Shown here: piece after piece, positions 9,777 through 18,256 of the stretch | Layout: the number at the start of each line of letters is the position of its first letter | How positions within the stretch are numbered: position 1 is the first letter of the stretch | Origin: JACJWR01 sp964627505 | Lineage (GTDB): Bacteria; Actinomycetota; Actinomycetes; S36-B12; UBA10799 | DNA: 31,572 nucleotides | Reading direction: 5' to 3' | Assembly (NCBI GenBank): GCA_964627505.1 | Contig: CAZVKB010000019.1 | Coordinates: 1 to 31,572 of the forward strand | Notes under the pieces: model-generated | Told to the model about the DNA's origin: nothing | The model's input: the letters and a program-made list of their open reading frames with translations, nothing else | Database searches by the model: none | Program-made: the position numbers and the translations under genes

Positions 9777-11533
9777 TGCTCCCCTGGGCCGATGAACTTG
9801 CCATCGCCGGCACCGTCGCCGCCACCATCGGACTGGCCGCGTACAGCACCCGCTCGGCGCGCACCACCGGCGACTTCTACGTCGCCGGGCGATCCGTGCC
9901 ACCGTGGTGGAACGCTTCGGCGATCTCCGGGGAATACCTCTCGGCGGCATCGTTCCTTGGGGTCGCTGGTTTGATCATGGTCGGTGGGGCGGACGCGCTG
10001 TGGTTTCCGGTGGGCTATGCGGTGGGATATGTCCTGCTGCTTGCCCTGGTCGCCGCGCCGCTGCGCCGTTCCGGTGCCTACACGTTGCCGGACTTCGCCG
10101 AAGCCCGCCTGCACTCGGCCAGCGTCCGACTGGCAGCGAGCATCTTGGTCGTCGGCATCGGCTGGCTCTACGTTGTGCCCCAATTGCAGGGTGCGGGGTT
10201 GGCGCTGCGGGTGTTGCTCGGCACCCCGATGTGGGTGGGCGCAGTGGTGGTCGCGGTGACTGTGATCGCCGTCTTGGTTAGCGGCGGTATGCGCAGCGTC
10301 ACCCTGGTGCAGGGCTTTCAGTACTGGTTGAAAGTGGTGGCCATCGCGCTGCCGGTGCTGTTCCTCGTCGCCGTCTGGCGGGCAGACGGTCAGCCCTCAG
10401 CCGCCCCGCCCACACCGCCAGTGTTCCCCGACACCACTACTGTGCGCATCGCGGACCCCGTCACCGTAACCGTCACCACTGCGGTGACAGTCACTGCCAC
10501 TGGTGTGGTCAACGACCAACCCGTCGCCGGTCCGATGACGTGGGAACCGGCCGCGTACACCTTGACCGCAGGCACCACTGTGACTTTCCCCGGCGGTACC
10601 CCGGTTCCGCACACCGAGTCGGTGAACGCCAGCACCGGGACCGACTGGGCCACTCCATTTCAGTCCCCGGGTGAGCATCCCGGCTACCGCACGTACGCCC
10701 TGATGATCGCCCTGTTCTTCGGCACGATGGGGTTGCCCCACGTGCTGGTGCGCTTCTACACCAATCCCGACGGCGCTGCCGCCCGGCGTACCGCCCTCGG
10801 AGTGATTGGGTTGGTCGGACTGTTCTATCTGTGGCCTGTGATCTACGGTTCGCTGGGCCGGATCTACACCCCGGAGTTGCTGCTGACCGGGCAGACCGAT
10901 GCGGTAGTGCTGCTGCTCCCGAGGACGGTGATTCCAGGGACTGCCGGCGAACTGATCGGCGCGCTCGTGGCTGCCGGAGCGGCCGCTGCCTTCCTTGCCA
11001 CCGCCACCGGCTTGACTGTGTCGGTGGCCGGCGTGCTGTCCCAAGACATCGTCAGCCGACGCGTGCACAATCCCGTGGCGGCATTCCGGGTGGCCGCATT
11101 GGCGGCAGTCCTTGTGCCTCTGGGATTGGGCTTGTTGGCCAGTTCCCTACCGTTGGCGCGCGCCGTCACGCTGGCTTTCGCCGTAGCGGCGGCCACGTTT
11201 TGCCCGCTGCTGCTGTTGGGGATTTGGTGGAGTCGCCTGACCGATGTAGGAGCGTTGGCGGGGCTCATCACCGGGGGCACACTCGCCGGCGGAGCGATCG
11301 TGCTCTCGAGCGGATCCGGTCTGCTGTTCGGTGAGCCCTTGACTGGGTGGCCGGCCGCTTTGACTGCGCAACCGGCCGCCTGGGCGATGCCCGCGGCGCT
11401 GCTCACAATGGTTGTCGTGTCGCTGGCCACCCGCCGCCGATTGCAATCCGATGTCAACCGGATTCTGGTCCGGTTGCACACCCCCGAGACCGTCGCAGTG
11501 CGGCGCACCTGGATCGCACGGAGCCGTTCATGA
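9776..11533 (+). CDS. second SLC5/SSS-family sodium:solute (monocarboxylate) symporter
   Basis: This 585-aa membrane protein is related to ActP: TTGDFYVAGRSVPPWWNA, SGEYLSAASFLGVAG, and FGTMGLPHVLVRFYTNPDG are shared family segments. It is longer than the first symporter because of an inserted extracytoplasmic loop (about residues 204-305) rich in Thr, Val and Pro. The start is the ATG at 9776, one base into the preceding stop; a GTG codon immediately before it is an alternative. The TGA overlaps the DUF294 gene ATG. Substrate is probably acetate, propionate or another carboxylate. Its fusion-like operon position after LytS/LytTR suggests that it could also serve as the input for that two-component system. 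Confidence 0.88.
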   Translation: MLPWADELAIAGTVAATIGLAAYSTRSARTTGDFYVAGRSVPPWWNASAISGEYLSAASFLGVAGLIMVGGADALWFPVGYAVGYVLLLALVAAPLRRSGAYTLPDFAEARLHSASVRLAASILVVGIGWLYVVPQLQGAGLALRVLLGTPMWVGAVVVAVTVIAVLVSGGMRSVTLVQGFQYWLKVVAIALPVLFLVAVWRADGQPSAAPPTPPVFPDTTTVRIADPVTVTVTTAVTVTATGVVNDQPVAGPMTWEPAAYTLTAGTTVTFPGGTPVPHTESVNASTGTDWATPFQSPGEHPGYRTYALMIALFFGTMGLPHVLVRFYTNPDGAAARRTALGVIGLVGLFYLWPVIYGSLGRIYTPELLLTGQTDAVVLLLPRTVIPGTAGELIGALVAAGAAAAFLATATGLTVSVAGVLSQDIVSRRVHNPVAAFRVAALAAVLVPLGLGLLASSLPLARAVTLAFAVAAATFCPLLLLGIWWSRLTDVGALAGLITGGTLAGGAIVLSSGSGLLFGEPLTGWPAALTAQPAAWAMPAALLTMVVVSLATRRRLQSDVNRILVRLHTPETVAVRRTWIARSRS

Positions 11534-12471
11534 ACACCCTCACCCCGCTGTCTCGAGTTGCTCAAGAACTGTTGCCCCACCAACCCGCACTCACAGTCGC
11601 GGCAGCAATGTCGGCAGCTGTGGACCAGCGCACCCGCACCTTGATTGCGGATTTTCAGGCCGCGGCCGGGCCTCCGCCCGCGAAGTTCGCCTGGATGGCC
11701 CTAGGCTCACACGCACGCGGCGAACTGCACTGCGCCAGCGATCAGGATCATGCGCTCGTGTGGGAAAGCAACGCCGCGGCCGACAGCACGTACGCCGCGG
11801 ATCTGGCGACCTCGGTGATCGAAGGCCTCAGTGCCTTCGGCATGCAACCTTGCTCCGGCGGCTACATGGCCGACCGCTGGAGTTTGAGCCTCGACGATTG
11901 GCTCGCTCTGCTGCAAACCCACATCGACGTGGTCACCCCGGAGGCCATCGTCGATACCGACATCTTCCTCGACCTGCGCACAGTTGACGGCTCTCTCGAT
12001 GCCAGTGCCACCACCGCGCTGCTGTTGTTAGGAGCCGACTCACCACGATTGCTCCACGGTCTGGCCCAAGCAGCCACCTCTTTCCCGCACGGTCTCAACG
12101 CCCTCGGGCGCCTGCCATCGGGCAGCATCGATCTCAAACGCAACGCCATCGCCCCCACTGTGCTGATCGCGCGGCTATTCGGTTTGGTGGCGCGCTCGCC
12201 GGAAGTGAGCACCATCGGCCGACTTTCGGCCGCCGCAACGGCGGGAGTGTTGAGCCAAAAGTTGACCACACGACTGGCGTCCGCCTACGCCCTGTTCACC
12301 GAACTACGGCTGTCCCATCAACTTCAGCAAGTCGCACTCGGTGTTGATGTCACCAACGACGAGTCGATGCACGACATCGAGGCCTCCGACCAGAAACGTT
12401 TGCGCAGCGCTTTGAAAGCCGTGCGTGCGGCACAATCCACGACCTCGATGGCCTACCGGACCGACCTATGA
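11530..12471 (+). CDS. DUF294 nucleotidyltransferase-like protein
   Basis: This 313-aa protein contains a DUF294 putative nucleotidyltransferase domain. The motif WMALGSHARGELHCASDQD includes the Gly59-Ser60 pair and acidic residues Asp71 and Asp73, matching the pol-beta superfamily GS...DxD pattern. The second half resembles the DUF294_C substrate-binding helical domain (residues about 170-313). Many relatives carry N-terminal CBS or cyclic-nucleotide-binding domains; this one lacks them, with only about 45 residues before the catalytic region. Such proteins occur next to ActP-like symporters and DnaQ-like exonucleases in other bacteria, but their target is unknown. It overlaps the symporter stop (ATGA). 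It is not GlnD, since no HD or ACT domains are present. Confidence 0.85.
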   Translation: MNTLTPLSRVAQELLPHQPALTVAAAMSAAVDQRTRTLIADFQAAAGPPPAKFAWMALGSHARGELHCASDQDHALVWESNAAADSTYAADLATSVIEGLSAFGMQPCSGGYMADRWSLSLDDWLALLQTHIDVVTPEAIVDTDIFLDLRTVDGSLDASATTALLLLGADSPRLLHGLAQAATSFPHGLNALGRLPSGSIDLKRNAIAPTVLIARLFGLVARSPEVSTIGRLSAAATAGVLSQKLTTRLASAYALFTELRLSHQLQQVALGVDVTNDESMHDIEASDQKRLRSALKAVRAAQSTTSMAYRTDL

Positions 12472-12507
12472 CCGGCATCAGGCCCGAACCGAACATGGAG
12501 GTGGCCC

Positions 12508-13890
12508 ATGAATAGGTGGGTGGTGGTGGCACTGATTGCGGTGGCTGCGCTCGTACCAGGGCTCACCGCAGCCGTGGTGTTCTCTGATTTGCCGCCGGCA
12601 GCGCGGTCGAACCTGCTCACCGCGTTGGGTGGGCAGGTGGTGGTGTTGGCCATCGGGCTAGTCGTGCTCGTCATCGCCGTGGGGGCGCTGGGAACCTGGG
12701 CGGTGCGGTCGTTCGAGCGCCGCGATCGCGTGATCGCCCACGACATCGAGATCATCGCGGCGAGCAACTCGGCACTGCGCCTCACCGGGAGTAGCCAAAC
12801 CGAGCGGGCCGTGAACACGCTGGCCGAACGCCACCACGAGGCAGAAGCCCGACTGGCACACGAAGTTGCTGCGGCTCGCGCTGAGATCGCCACCGAACGT
12901 GACGCGCTGCTAGCAGTGCTGTCCGGTCTAGATGTGCCGGTGGGTGTGGTGGACGAGCGCGGCCGCGTGCTGCTGGTCAATCCAGCGGCTCGCCGGGTAC
13001 TGCCCGCCCGCAGTCGGCTGGCTGCCGGCCGCAGCATCTTCAGCGTGTTCGATGCCGATGACTTCGCTCCCCTGCTGGCCGCAGCAGTCGCCGGTGATCG
13101 GCAGGCAGCGCTGGTGAGCGAGACTCCCGTGCGACTCGTGCGCATCACGGGCGAGGGTGAATCGCCGCGCGTGTTGGTGATCGGGGAAGCGTTCCGAGCC
13201 CCAGAAGGCGCTGCCGAAGTGGGATTGAGTTCCGACTTGGGCCGTCCCAGCCGCGCCATCCCGGATCGTGCGCAGTGGTTGGACACCGAGTTGGCGGATT
13301 TGGTCTACACGGTGCTCGACTGCGAGACCACAGGCCTGCATGTGGCCGCCGGCGATCGTCTGGTGGCGGTGGCAGCGGTACGCGTGGATGGCCCGATTGT
13401 GCGCGCCGACGACACGTTCGATGCACTCGTGAACCCGGGGCGGGCTATCCCGGCGTTCACCACCGACATCCACGGGATCACCAACGACATGGTGACCGGG
13501 GCGCCGAAGGCACCGGAGGTGGTCGAAGAGTTCGCCGCGTTCGCCCACGATTCGATCCTGGTGGGTCACCATCTCGGTTTCGACCTGGGATTTCTCAATC
13601 CACCCGCCCGCGCGGCCGGGATCGAACTGGAACCGCTGACACTCGACACGATGCTGTTGTCCGCAGTGCTAGCCGACGACACAGGCGTCCGCAACGGTTT
13701 GGACGCTGTGTGCGCACGCTTCGGCATCACAGTGCATGGCCGGCACACTGCGCTCGGCGATGCCCTGGCCACTGCGGAAGTACTCACCGCGATGATGCCG
13801 TTGTTGGCCGATCGCGGCATTCGGACGCTGGCTCAGGCCCGCGCGGCCAGCGCGGCTACGCCACTGGCGAAACGGATCGCCGCCGAGTAG
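12508..13890 (+). CDS. membrane-anchored PAS-like sensor fused to DEDDh 3'-5' exonuclease
   Basis: This 460-aa protein has two N-terminal membrane helices (about residues 4-27 and 42-66). A HAMP/coiled-coil-like stretch rich in Ala, Glu and Arg follows (75-130), then a PAS-like region with GVVDERGRVLLVNPAARRVLP (shown in part; about 147-165), and a C-terminal DnaQ-type exonuclease (about 265-440). Catalytic residues visible are Asp271 and Glu273 in LDCETTG, the second Asp in GHHLGFDLGFL, and His413 and Asp418 in GRHTALGDA, so all DEDDh positions are present. It should hydrolyse nucleic acid or oligonucleotide 3' ends at the membrane. GGAGGTGG precedes the ATG. Genes of this type sit beside DUF294 and ActP genes in other bacteria; the signal and substrate are unknown. 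Confidence 0.88.
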   Translation: MNRWVVVALIAVAALVPGLTAAVVFSDLPPAARSNLLTALGGQVVVLAIGLVVLVIAVGALGTWAVRSFERRDRVIAHDIEIIAASNSALRLTGSSQTERAVNTLAERHHEAEARLAHEVAAARAEIATERDALLAVLSGLDVPVGVVDERGRVLLVNPAARRVLPARSRLAAGRSIFSVFDADDFAPLLAAAVAGDRQAALVSETPVRLVRITGEGESPRVLVIGEAFRAPEGAAEVGLSSDLGRPSRAIPDRAQWLDTELADLVYTVLDCETTGLHVAAGDRLVAVAAVRVDGPIVRADDTFDALVNPGRAIPAFTTDIHGITNDMVTGAPKAPEVVEEFAAFAHDSILVGHHLGFDLGFLNPPARAAGIELEPLTLDTMLLSAVLADDTGVRNGLDAVCARFGITVHGRHTALGDALATAEVLTAMMPLLADRGIRTLAQARAASAATPLAKRIAAE

Positions 13891-13894
13891 GTCG

Positions 13895-13985
13895 CCGCAC
13901 GGCGATGCCCACCCCCACCGCACGGCGATGCCCACCCCCACCGCACGGCGATACCCACCCCCACCGCACGGCGATGCCCGCCCCA
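13895..13985. repeat. 23-bp tandem repeat, about four copies
   Basis: A unit starting CCGCACGGCG and ending with a C-rich tract is repeated head to tail at 13895, 13918, 13941 and 13964. The third copy has one substitution, and the fourth departs near its 3' end. It begins four bases after the exonuclease stop and ends about 50 bases before the assembly gap, so further copies could be hidden. There are no unique spacers, so this is not CRISPR. Confidence 0.9.
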
Positions 13986-14035
13986 CCGCAAAATCGCCCA
14001 ACAACCGCATTGTCGCCCAAAGGCCAATGGACGAT

Positions 14036-14135
14036 NNNNNNNNNNNNNNNNNNNNNNNNNNNNNNNNNNNNNNNNNNNNNNNNNNNNNNNNNNNNNNNNN
14101 NNNNNNNNNNNNNNNNNNNNNNNNNNNNNNNNNNN
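14036..14135. other. assembly gap of 100 N
   Basis: Exactly 100 undetermined bases occur here, the conventional placeholder for a gap of unknown size. It removes the 3' end of the hydrolase gene encoded on the opposite strand. The tandem repeat immediately to the left is a likely reason why the assembly broke. Confidence 0.99.
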
Positions 14136-15424
14136 CCCAGGCTTTCCCCGAACAAATACACCTTGGGCCGCCGCTGCGGTGGCAACTCCCGCAGGCGAGC
14201 GGCAATCCCGTCCATCACCAGTCGGGTCTGGCGCGTGCCACCTTCGGCCCGGGTCAAACTCAAGGCCGACGGCAACACTGCATATTGAATCGCCGCGCTC
14301 GCGCAATCGCCGCGCGTGAGGAATTCGAATGATTCAGTCGCCACATAATTGACATATCCCGAGCCCGTGGGCGAGAACAGCGCCAGGTGCGAGCGGGCGA
14401 AGGCGTCGGTGCGGTCGAGCTCATCGAGCAGTACCTGCGCCCGGGCTTCTTCGGAGTCCGCCGACTCCAAACTGGCATACACCCGAATCGGCATCTGGCT
14501 CGGCTCGCCCATGACTTCGGTAATCTCCGCCGGAGTCAGTGTCGCCGAGAGCCAGCGGGCACCCTCCCGGGTCTGGATGTCCCACGGACGTCCCGAAGCC
14601 GCACTGCCTGTGATCTCGGCCGCAGTGGGGCGTTCTCGGTACGCGGGCTCAATGGCCTGCCCTGGGGTGGAGAGCATGGCGCTGACCTTGGCCACGGCCG
14701 CCCAGCCTAGACCGTAGGTTGCGAGGGTCGCTCCGATCCGACCGAGTGTGCGGTGGTCGCTAGCTGCACCACCCAGCACGGCAGCTGCCACATGGGACAC
14801 TCCGGTAGCCAGCGCGGACTCCGCGTGCGACAAGCCGACCAGCGCCAGCCCGGTGCCGACGCCCAGCGCCGCGGACTTTCCCGGGCTCACTGAGCGGGTG
14901 ACGTTCTCCCGAAAATGACCATCCCCGAGATCCGAGCCAAAACTGGCGCGGCCGGGACGCACCTGCAGATACGACCAGCCCACAAAACCGACGAGCGAGG
15001 CCACTGCGAGCGCACGCCCACCGCGATGTCCACGGGCGAGTTCGATGCTGTCGGCGAGTAATCCAGCCACCCCCACCCCGCCCAGACCCAGTGCCGCGAG
15101 GTGGCCGACTGACTGCCGGCTGGTGCGCTTACCCGGTGGCGGGAACGCCCGGAGCGCGGCGAGGCCGACACCAGCTGCTGCGGCATCCACCAGCGGCCCA
15201 GCCACTTTGCTGGGCAACGGCATTCGATTTGCCACGGTGCGCAGGAAAGAGTGCACCGACGCCCCCCAACCGTAGGTGCTGGCTGCCGCCACGCCGGTGA
15301 TGATCGCTTGGTCCCGGGTACCGCGGGTGAGCAGGTTCGGCTGATGGGAGCGGCCAGCGGCAAAACCCGCTAGCAGCAGCGCCGTTCGGGCAGAGACATC
15401 AAGTTCGGGGATCGCCACGGTCAT
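14136..15424 (-). CDS. Abhydrolase_9-type membrane alpha/beta hydrolase, 3' end lost in gap
   Basis: The visible 429 residues comprise an N-terminal membrane region with about five to six hydrophobic segments (1-230), then a soluble hydrolase domain. It matches the actinobacterial Abhydrolase_9 layout, including the region GRPWDIQTREGARWLS and PIRVYASLESADSEE. The sequence stops at KVYLFGESL, right at the predicted nucleophile Ser428, so the remaining catalytic residues lie beyond the gap. Family members are usually longer, so the reading frame is truncated by the assembly, not by mutation as far as can be seen. The ATG overlaps the stop of the upstream diguanylate cyclase gene by 4 bases (ATGA), suggesting an operon. 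The substrate is unknown. Confidence 0.85.
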
Positions 15425-17151
15425 GTGCTTGTGTCCTCGTCACCTTCGCTAGGAGTATCACTCACCACGCGGTTGCGGCCCAGCCGCTTGGCCCGGTAGA
15501 GCGCCCGGTCCGCTCGCTGCAGCACAGCGTTGACAGCTTCGCCAGCTTGTGCCATTGCCACGCCCACGCTCACGGTCACCTGAACCGTACTCCCGGCAAC
15601 CGAGATTGGCTGCGCGAGTGCCTCTCGCAGGGTCGCACCCACCCGTTCGGCGTCGGAGAGCCCGCGTACGGCCAGCAGCGCAATCACAAACTCATCCCCG
15701 CCGATTCGCGCTACGAGGTCGTCTCCGCGCACCGCACTGCGAATCCGGCGCGCGGTCTCCACCAGCACTTCGTCGCCGGTGGCGTGGCCAAACGTGTCGT
15801 TGATGGGTTTGAACTCATCAAGGTCGACGAACAGCACTCCCACCCGAAAACCTGCATGCGGGGGGTACTTCAGAATCCGGGACATGCGGGTGAACAACTG
15901 GTGGCGGTTGGCCAGTGCGGTCAACGGGTCGTGATCGGCCTGGTATCGCAGTTGCTCCTGCGCCTCGTGCACGTCTGTGACATCCACGAATTGCGATATG
16001 TAGGAGATAGGCGTGCCGTCGTCGTCGCGCAGCAGACCCAAAGAATGTTCCACCCAGATCTGGCTACCATCTCGGGTGCGCATGCGCTGCTCGATGTGCG
16101 CCGACTCTGCCCCGTCGAGGACTTCGGCCCGCAATTGGGCATCGCGCTCGATGTCTTCGGCTGACAGCAGTTCTTCGATGCTGCGACCCAGCAACCACTC
16201 CTCCGTGTGGTCCAGCAATCGACACAGGGCGGGATTCACCTCGGCGAACTGTCGGTCCAGATCAACCACGGCCATCCCGGTGGGGGCAAATTCCATCACC
16301 ATCCGTAAGCGCCGTTCGTTGCGGGCCAGGGCCTGTTTCGCGAAGACTTCGGCATCCGCATTCTGAAAGCCGCTGATCCACGCCTCCAGTTTTCCCTGGT
16401 CATTGAACACCGGAGACGCCACCTGCGAAAACCAGTGGTACGTCCCATCCGCCGCCCGCAATCGCACCAGCCCGGAGGCCGATTCCCCCGACGACACGGT
16501 CCTCGCCGTGCTCTGAGTGGCTTCCACGTCGTTGGGGTGAAAGAACTCGAAGCCCCGACGATCCACCAACTCTTCGGGCTTCCACCCCAAGACCCTGGTC
16601 ACGGATGGGGACACCCACTCAATTTTGAAGTCGTGCACTGTGCGCAGGGTGAAGTCGCTGGATTGTTCGGCCAACAACCGGTAATGCTCCTGCGATCTGG
16701 CCAAGGCATCCCGCGCCTCGACTTCGGCGGTGATGTCCTGAGTGCGTCCTTCCAAAACGATCGAGCCGTCCCGCCGAATGCGCCGACGGGTCCAGTTCCG
16801 GGTCCAGATCGGTCGGCCATCCCGATGCACCCAACGGCAAGTGACTTCCATCTGCACACCCGGTTCAGCTGTCATTACCTGAGCGACCACATCCGCGTCC
16901 CGCGGGTCCAGCAGCGAACGAAACAGTTGCGAATTCGCCAGATAATCCGCAGCGGTCAATCCGCCCCACAGATTGATGGAATCGCTGATGAACTCGATGG
17001 TGAAGTCCGGATCGGTACGAATCACATAGAACACATCGCCGCTGTTTTCCGCCAACTCACGGAACCACCGCTCCGGCGGCGCCGCCCCACGCTCCTGGGT
17101 AGCAGCGGATTGCGCACCCGCCTGCCGCCCACCATCCCCTGCCGCTTCCAT
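15421..17151 (-). CDS. triple-PAS diguanylate cyclase (GGDEF)
   Basis: This 576-aa cytoplasmic protein has three PAS domains (about residues 28-150, 155-275 and 280-405), each with a PAC-like tail such as IVLEGRTQDITAEVEARD. A GGDEF domain follows (about 410-570). The active-site motif is intact GGDEF at 484-488, with metal/base contacts in FVDLDEFKPINDTFGH, and a canonical inhibitory I-site RGDD at 475-478, five residues before it. It should make cyclic di-GMP from GTP, with product inhibition and sensing by the PAS array. No membrane helix is present. It is followed in the same direction by the membrane hydrolase gene, which it overlaps, and it lies about 100 bases after the cis-prenyltransferase gene. 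Confidence 0.95.
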   Translation of the reverse strand: MEAAGDGGRQAGAQSAATQERGAAPPERWFRELAENSGDVFYVIRTDPDFTIEFISDSINLWGGLTAADYLANSQLFRSLLDPRDADVVAQVMTAEPGVQMEVTCRWVHRDGRPIWTRNWTRRRIRRDGSIVLEGRTQDITAEVEARDALARSQEHYRLLAEQSSDFTLRTVHDFKIEWVSPSVTRVLGWKPEELVDRRGFEFFHPNDVEATQSTARTVSSGESASGLVRLRAADGTYHWFSQVASPVFNDQGKLEAWISGFQNADAEVFAKQALARNERRLRMVMEFAPTGMAVVDLDRQFAEVNPALCRLLDHTEEWLLGRSIEELLSAEDIERDAQLRAEVLDGAESAHIEQRMRTRDGSQIWVEHSLGLLRDDDGTPISYISQFVDVTDVHEAQEQLRYQADHDPLTALANRHQLFTRMSRILKYPPHAGFRVGVLFVDLDEFKPINDTFGHATGDEVLVETARRIRSAVRGDDLVARIGGDEFVIALLAVRGLSDAERVGATLREALAQPISVAGSTVQVTVSVGVAMAQAGEAVNAVLQRADRALYRAKRLGRNRVVSDTPSEGDEDTST

Positions 17152-17247
17152 ACGTCAGGGTTACACGCACAAGCGACACATGCCCACCCACGGGGAAACA
17201 TTTCACTCGATGGGCAATTCCCGATGGCCCGAGTCACCACCGCAGCG

Positions 17248-18009
17248 CTAGACCCCGTAACGGCGATGCCGCTGCGAATACGAGCGCAACGCCCGTAGAA
17301 AATCGACTTTCCGGAAGTCCGGCCAATACACCTCGCAAAAGTAATATTCGGAATGCGCACTCTGCCAGAGCAGGAATCCGGAGAGTCGCTGTTCACCGGA
17401 GGTGCGGATCACCAAGTCCGGATCTGGCTGGCCTTTGGTGTAGAGGTGCTCGGAAATGTCCTCCGCCGTCAACGTCTGAGCTACTTCAGCCAGCGTGCGC
17501 CCGGCGGCGGCGGCATCTGTCAGCAGGGCACGCACAGCGTCCAGCACCTCTCGGCGACCGCCATAGCCCACCGCAACGTTGACCATCAGCCCGGTGCACT
17601 CCCGTGTGCGCTGCGCAGCTGCGGTGAGCACCTCCTGAGTGTGCGCGGGCAACAAGTCCAGCGCACCAACCGGATTCACCCGCCACCGCCCGGTGTCCGC
17701 CAACCCGCTGACAGTGCCCTCGATGATGCCCAGCAAGGCGTTGAGCTCCTCCGGCGGACGCTCCAGATTGTCCGTTGAGAGCAGCCACAGCGTCACCACG
17801 CCAATGCCGGCGTCTTCACACCAGCCGAGGAACTCTGCGATCTTCGCAGCCCCAGCCCGGTGGCCCTGCTCGGCCGGCGTGCCCTGCAGCGAGGCCCAGC
17901 GTCGATTTCCATCCAAGATCACCCCCACATGCTCCGGGGGGTGAGCCGCTTCGAGGTCGTGCATCAGGCGCTGGGCATACACGTCGTAGACGAGATCCCG
18001 CACGCCCAT
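17248..18009 (-). CDS. uppS: cis-prenyltransferase (isoprenyl diphosphate synthase)
   Basis: This protein of 253 aa belongs to the cis-isoprenyl diphosphate synthase family. It has the catalytic Asp33 in VGVILDGNRRWA, the STDNLERP segment, and the C-terminal DPDLVIRTSGEQRLSGFLLW motif that binds the isopentenyl diphosphate phosphates. It condenses isopentenyl diphosphate with an allylic primer, giving Z-prenyl diphosphates for undecaprenyl/decaprenyl carrier lipid synthesis. The short length, the start MGVRDLVYDVYAQRL and the neighbourhood of mca/greA recall mycobacterial Rv1086 (Z,E-farnesyl diphosphate synthase), so it may make a short product rather than the full C50-55 chain. The ATG at 18009 has GAGGCAGG upstream; the longer frame to 18063 begins with unconserved sequence. 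Confidence 0.93.
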   Translation of the reverse strand: MGVRDLVYDVYAQRLMHDLEAAHPPEHVGVILDGNRRWASLQGTPAEQGHRAGAAKIAEFLGWCEDAGIGVVTLWLLSTDNLERPPEELNALLGIIEGTVSGLADTGRWRVNPVGALDLLPAHTQEVLTAAAQRTRECTGLMVNVAVGYGGRREVLDAVRALLTDAAAAGRTLAEVAQTLTAEDISEHLYTKGQPDPDLVIRTSGEQRLSGFLLWQSAHSEYYFCEVYWPDFRKVDFLRALRSYSQRHRRYGV

Positions 18010-18196
18010 AAACGCCTGCCTCACGTGATTCGGGGGAAACCCCGATCTGCCGACCGTCACCACTTTGCCACACCTGCCCGGCGAAGGTCCGCCAAGCGGG
18101 CCGACGCGTCGTCACCCGCGCGAACTCCGGGGCGAAGTTGGCATAGGTTGGCAGTGGCGGGATCGCATCGTGAGCGGGCGGAAGCGGAGGGTTGGC

Positions 18197-18256
18197 ATGC
18201 AGGTGGCCAAAGTCATATCAAGATGTTCGCGTCACCGACCGAATCGCTCGACGTGA
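18197..18256 (+). CDS. possible 19-residue leader ORF upstream of GGDEF-EAL gene
   Basis: An ATG at 18197 is preceded at five bases by GGAGGG, the best ribosome site in this intergenic region. It encodes a basic 19-residue peptide (MQVAKVISRCSRHRPNRST). Its TGA stop overlaps an in-frame GTG (18253) of the large GGDEF-EAL gene in a GTGA arrangement, so it could be a translationally coupled leader. It overlaps the alternative ATG start (18223) of the same gene, so only one of the two arrangements can be the main one. There is no known homolog that I recognise. Confidence 0.3.
   Translation: MQVAKVISRCSRHRPNRST

Noticed and set aside
11530..12471. GlnD (PII uridylyltransferase)
   Set aside because: The nucleotidyltransferase motif is similar, but the protein has only 313 residues and no HD or ACT domains; DUF294 fits better.
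13895..13985. CRISPR array
   Set aside because: The 23-bp units are directly adjacent with no unique spacers, and no cas genes are present.
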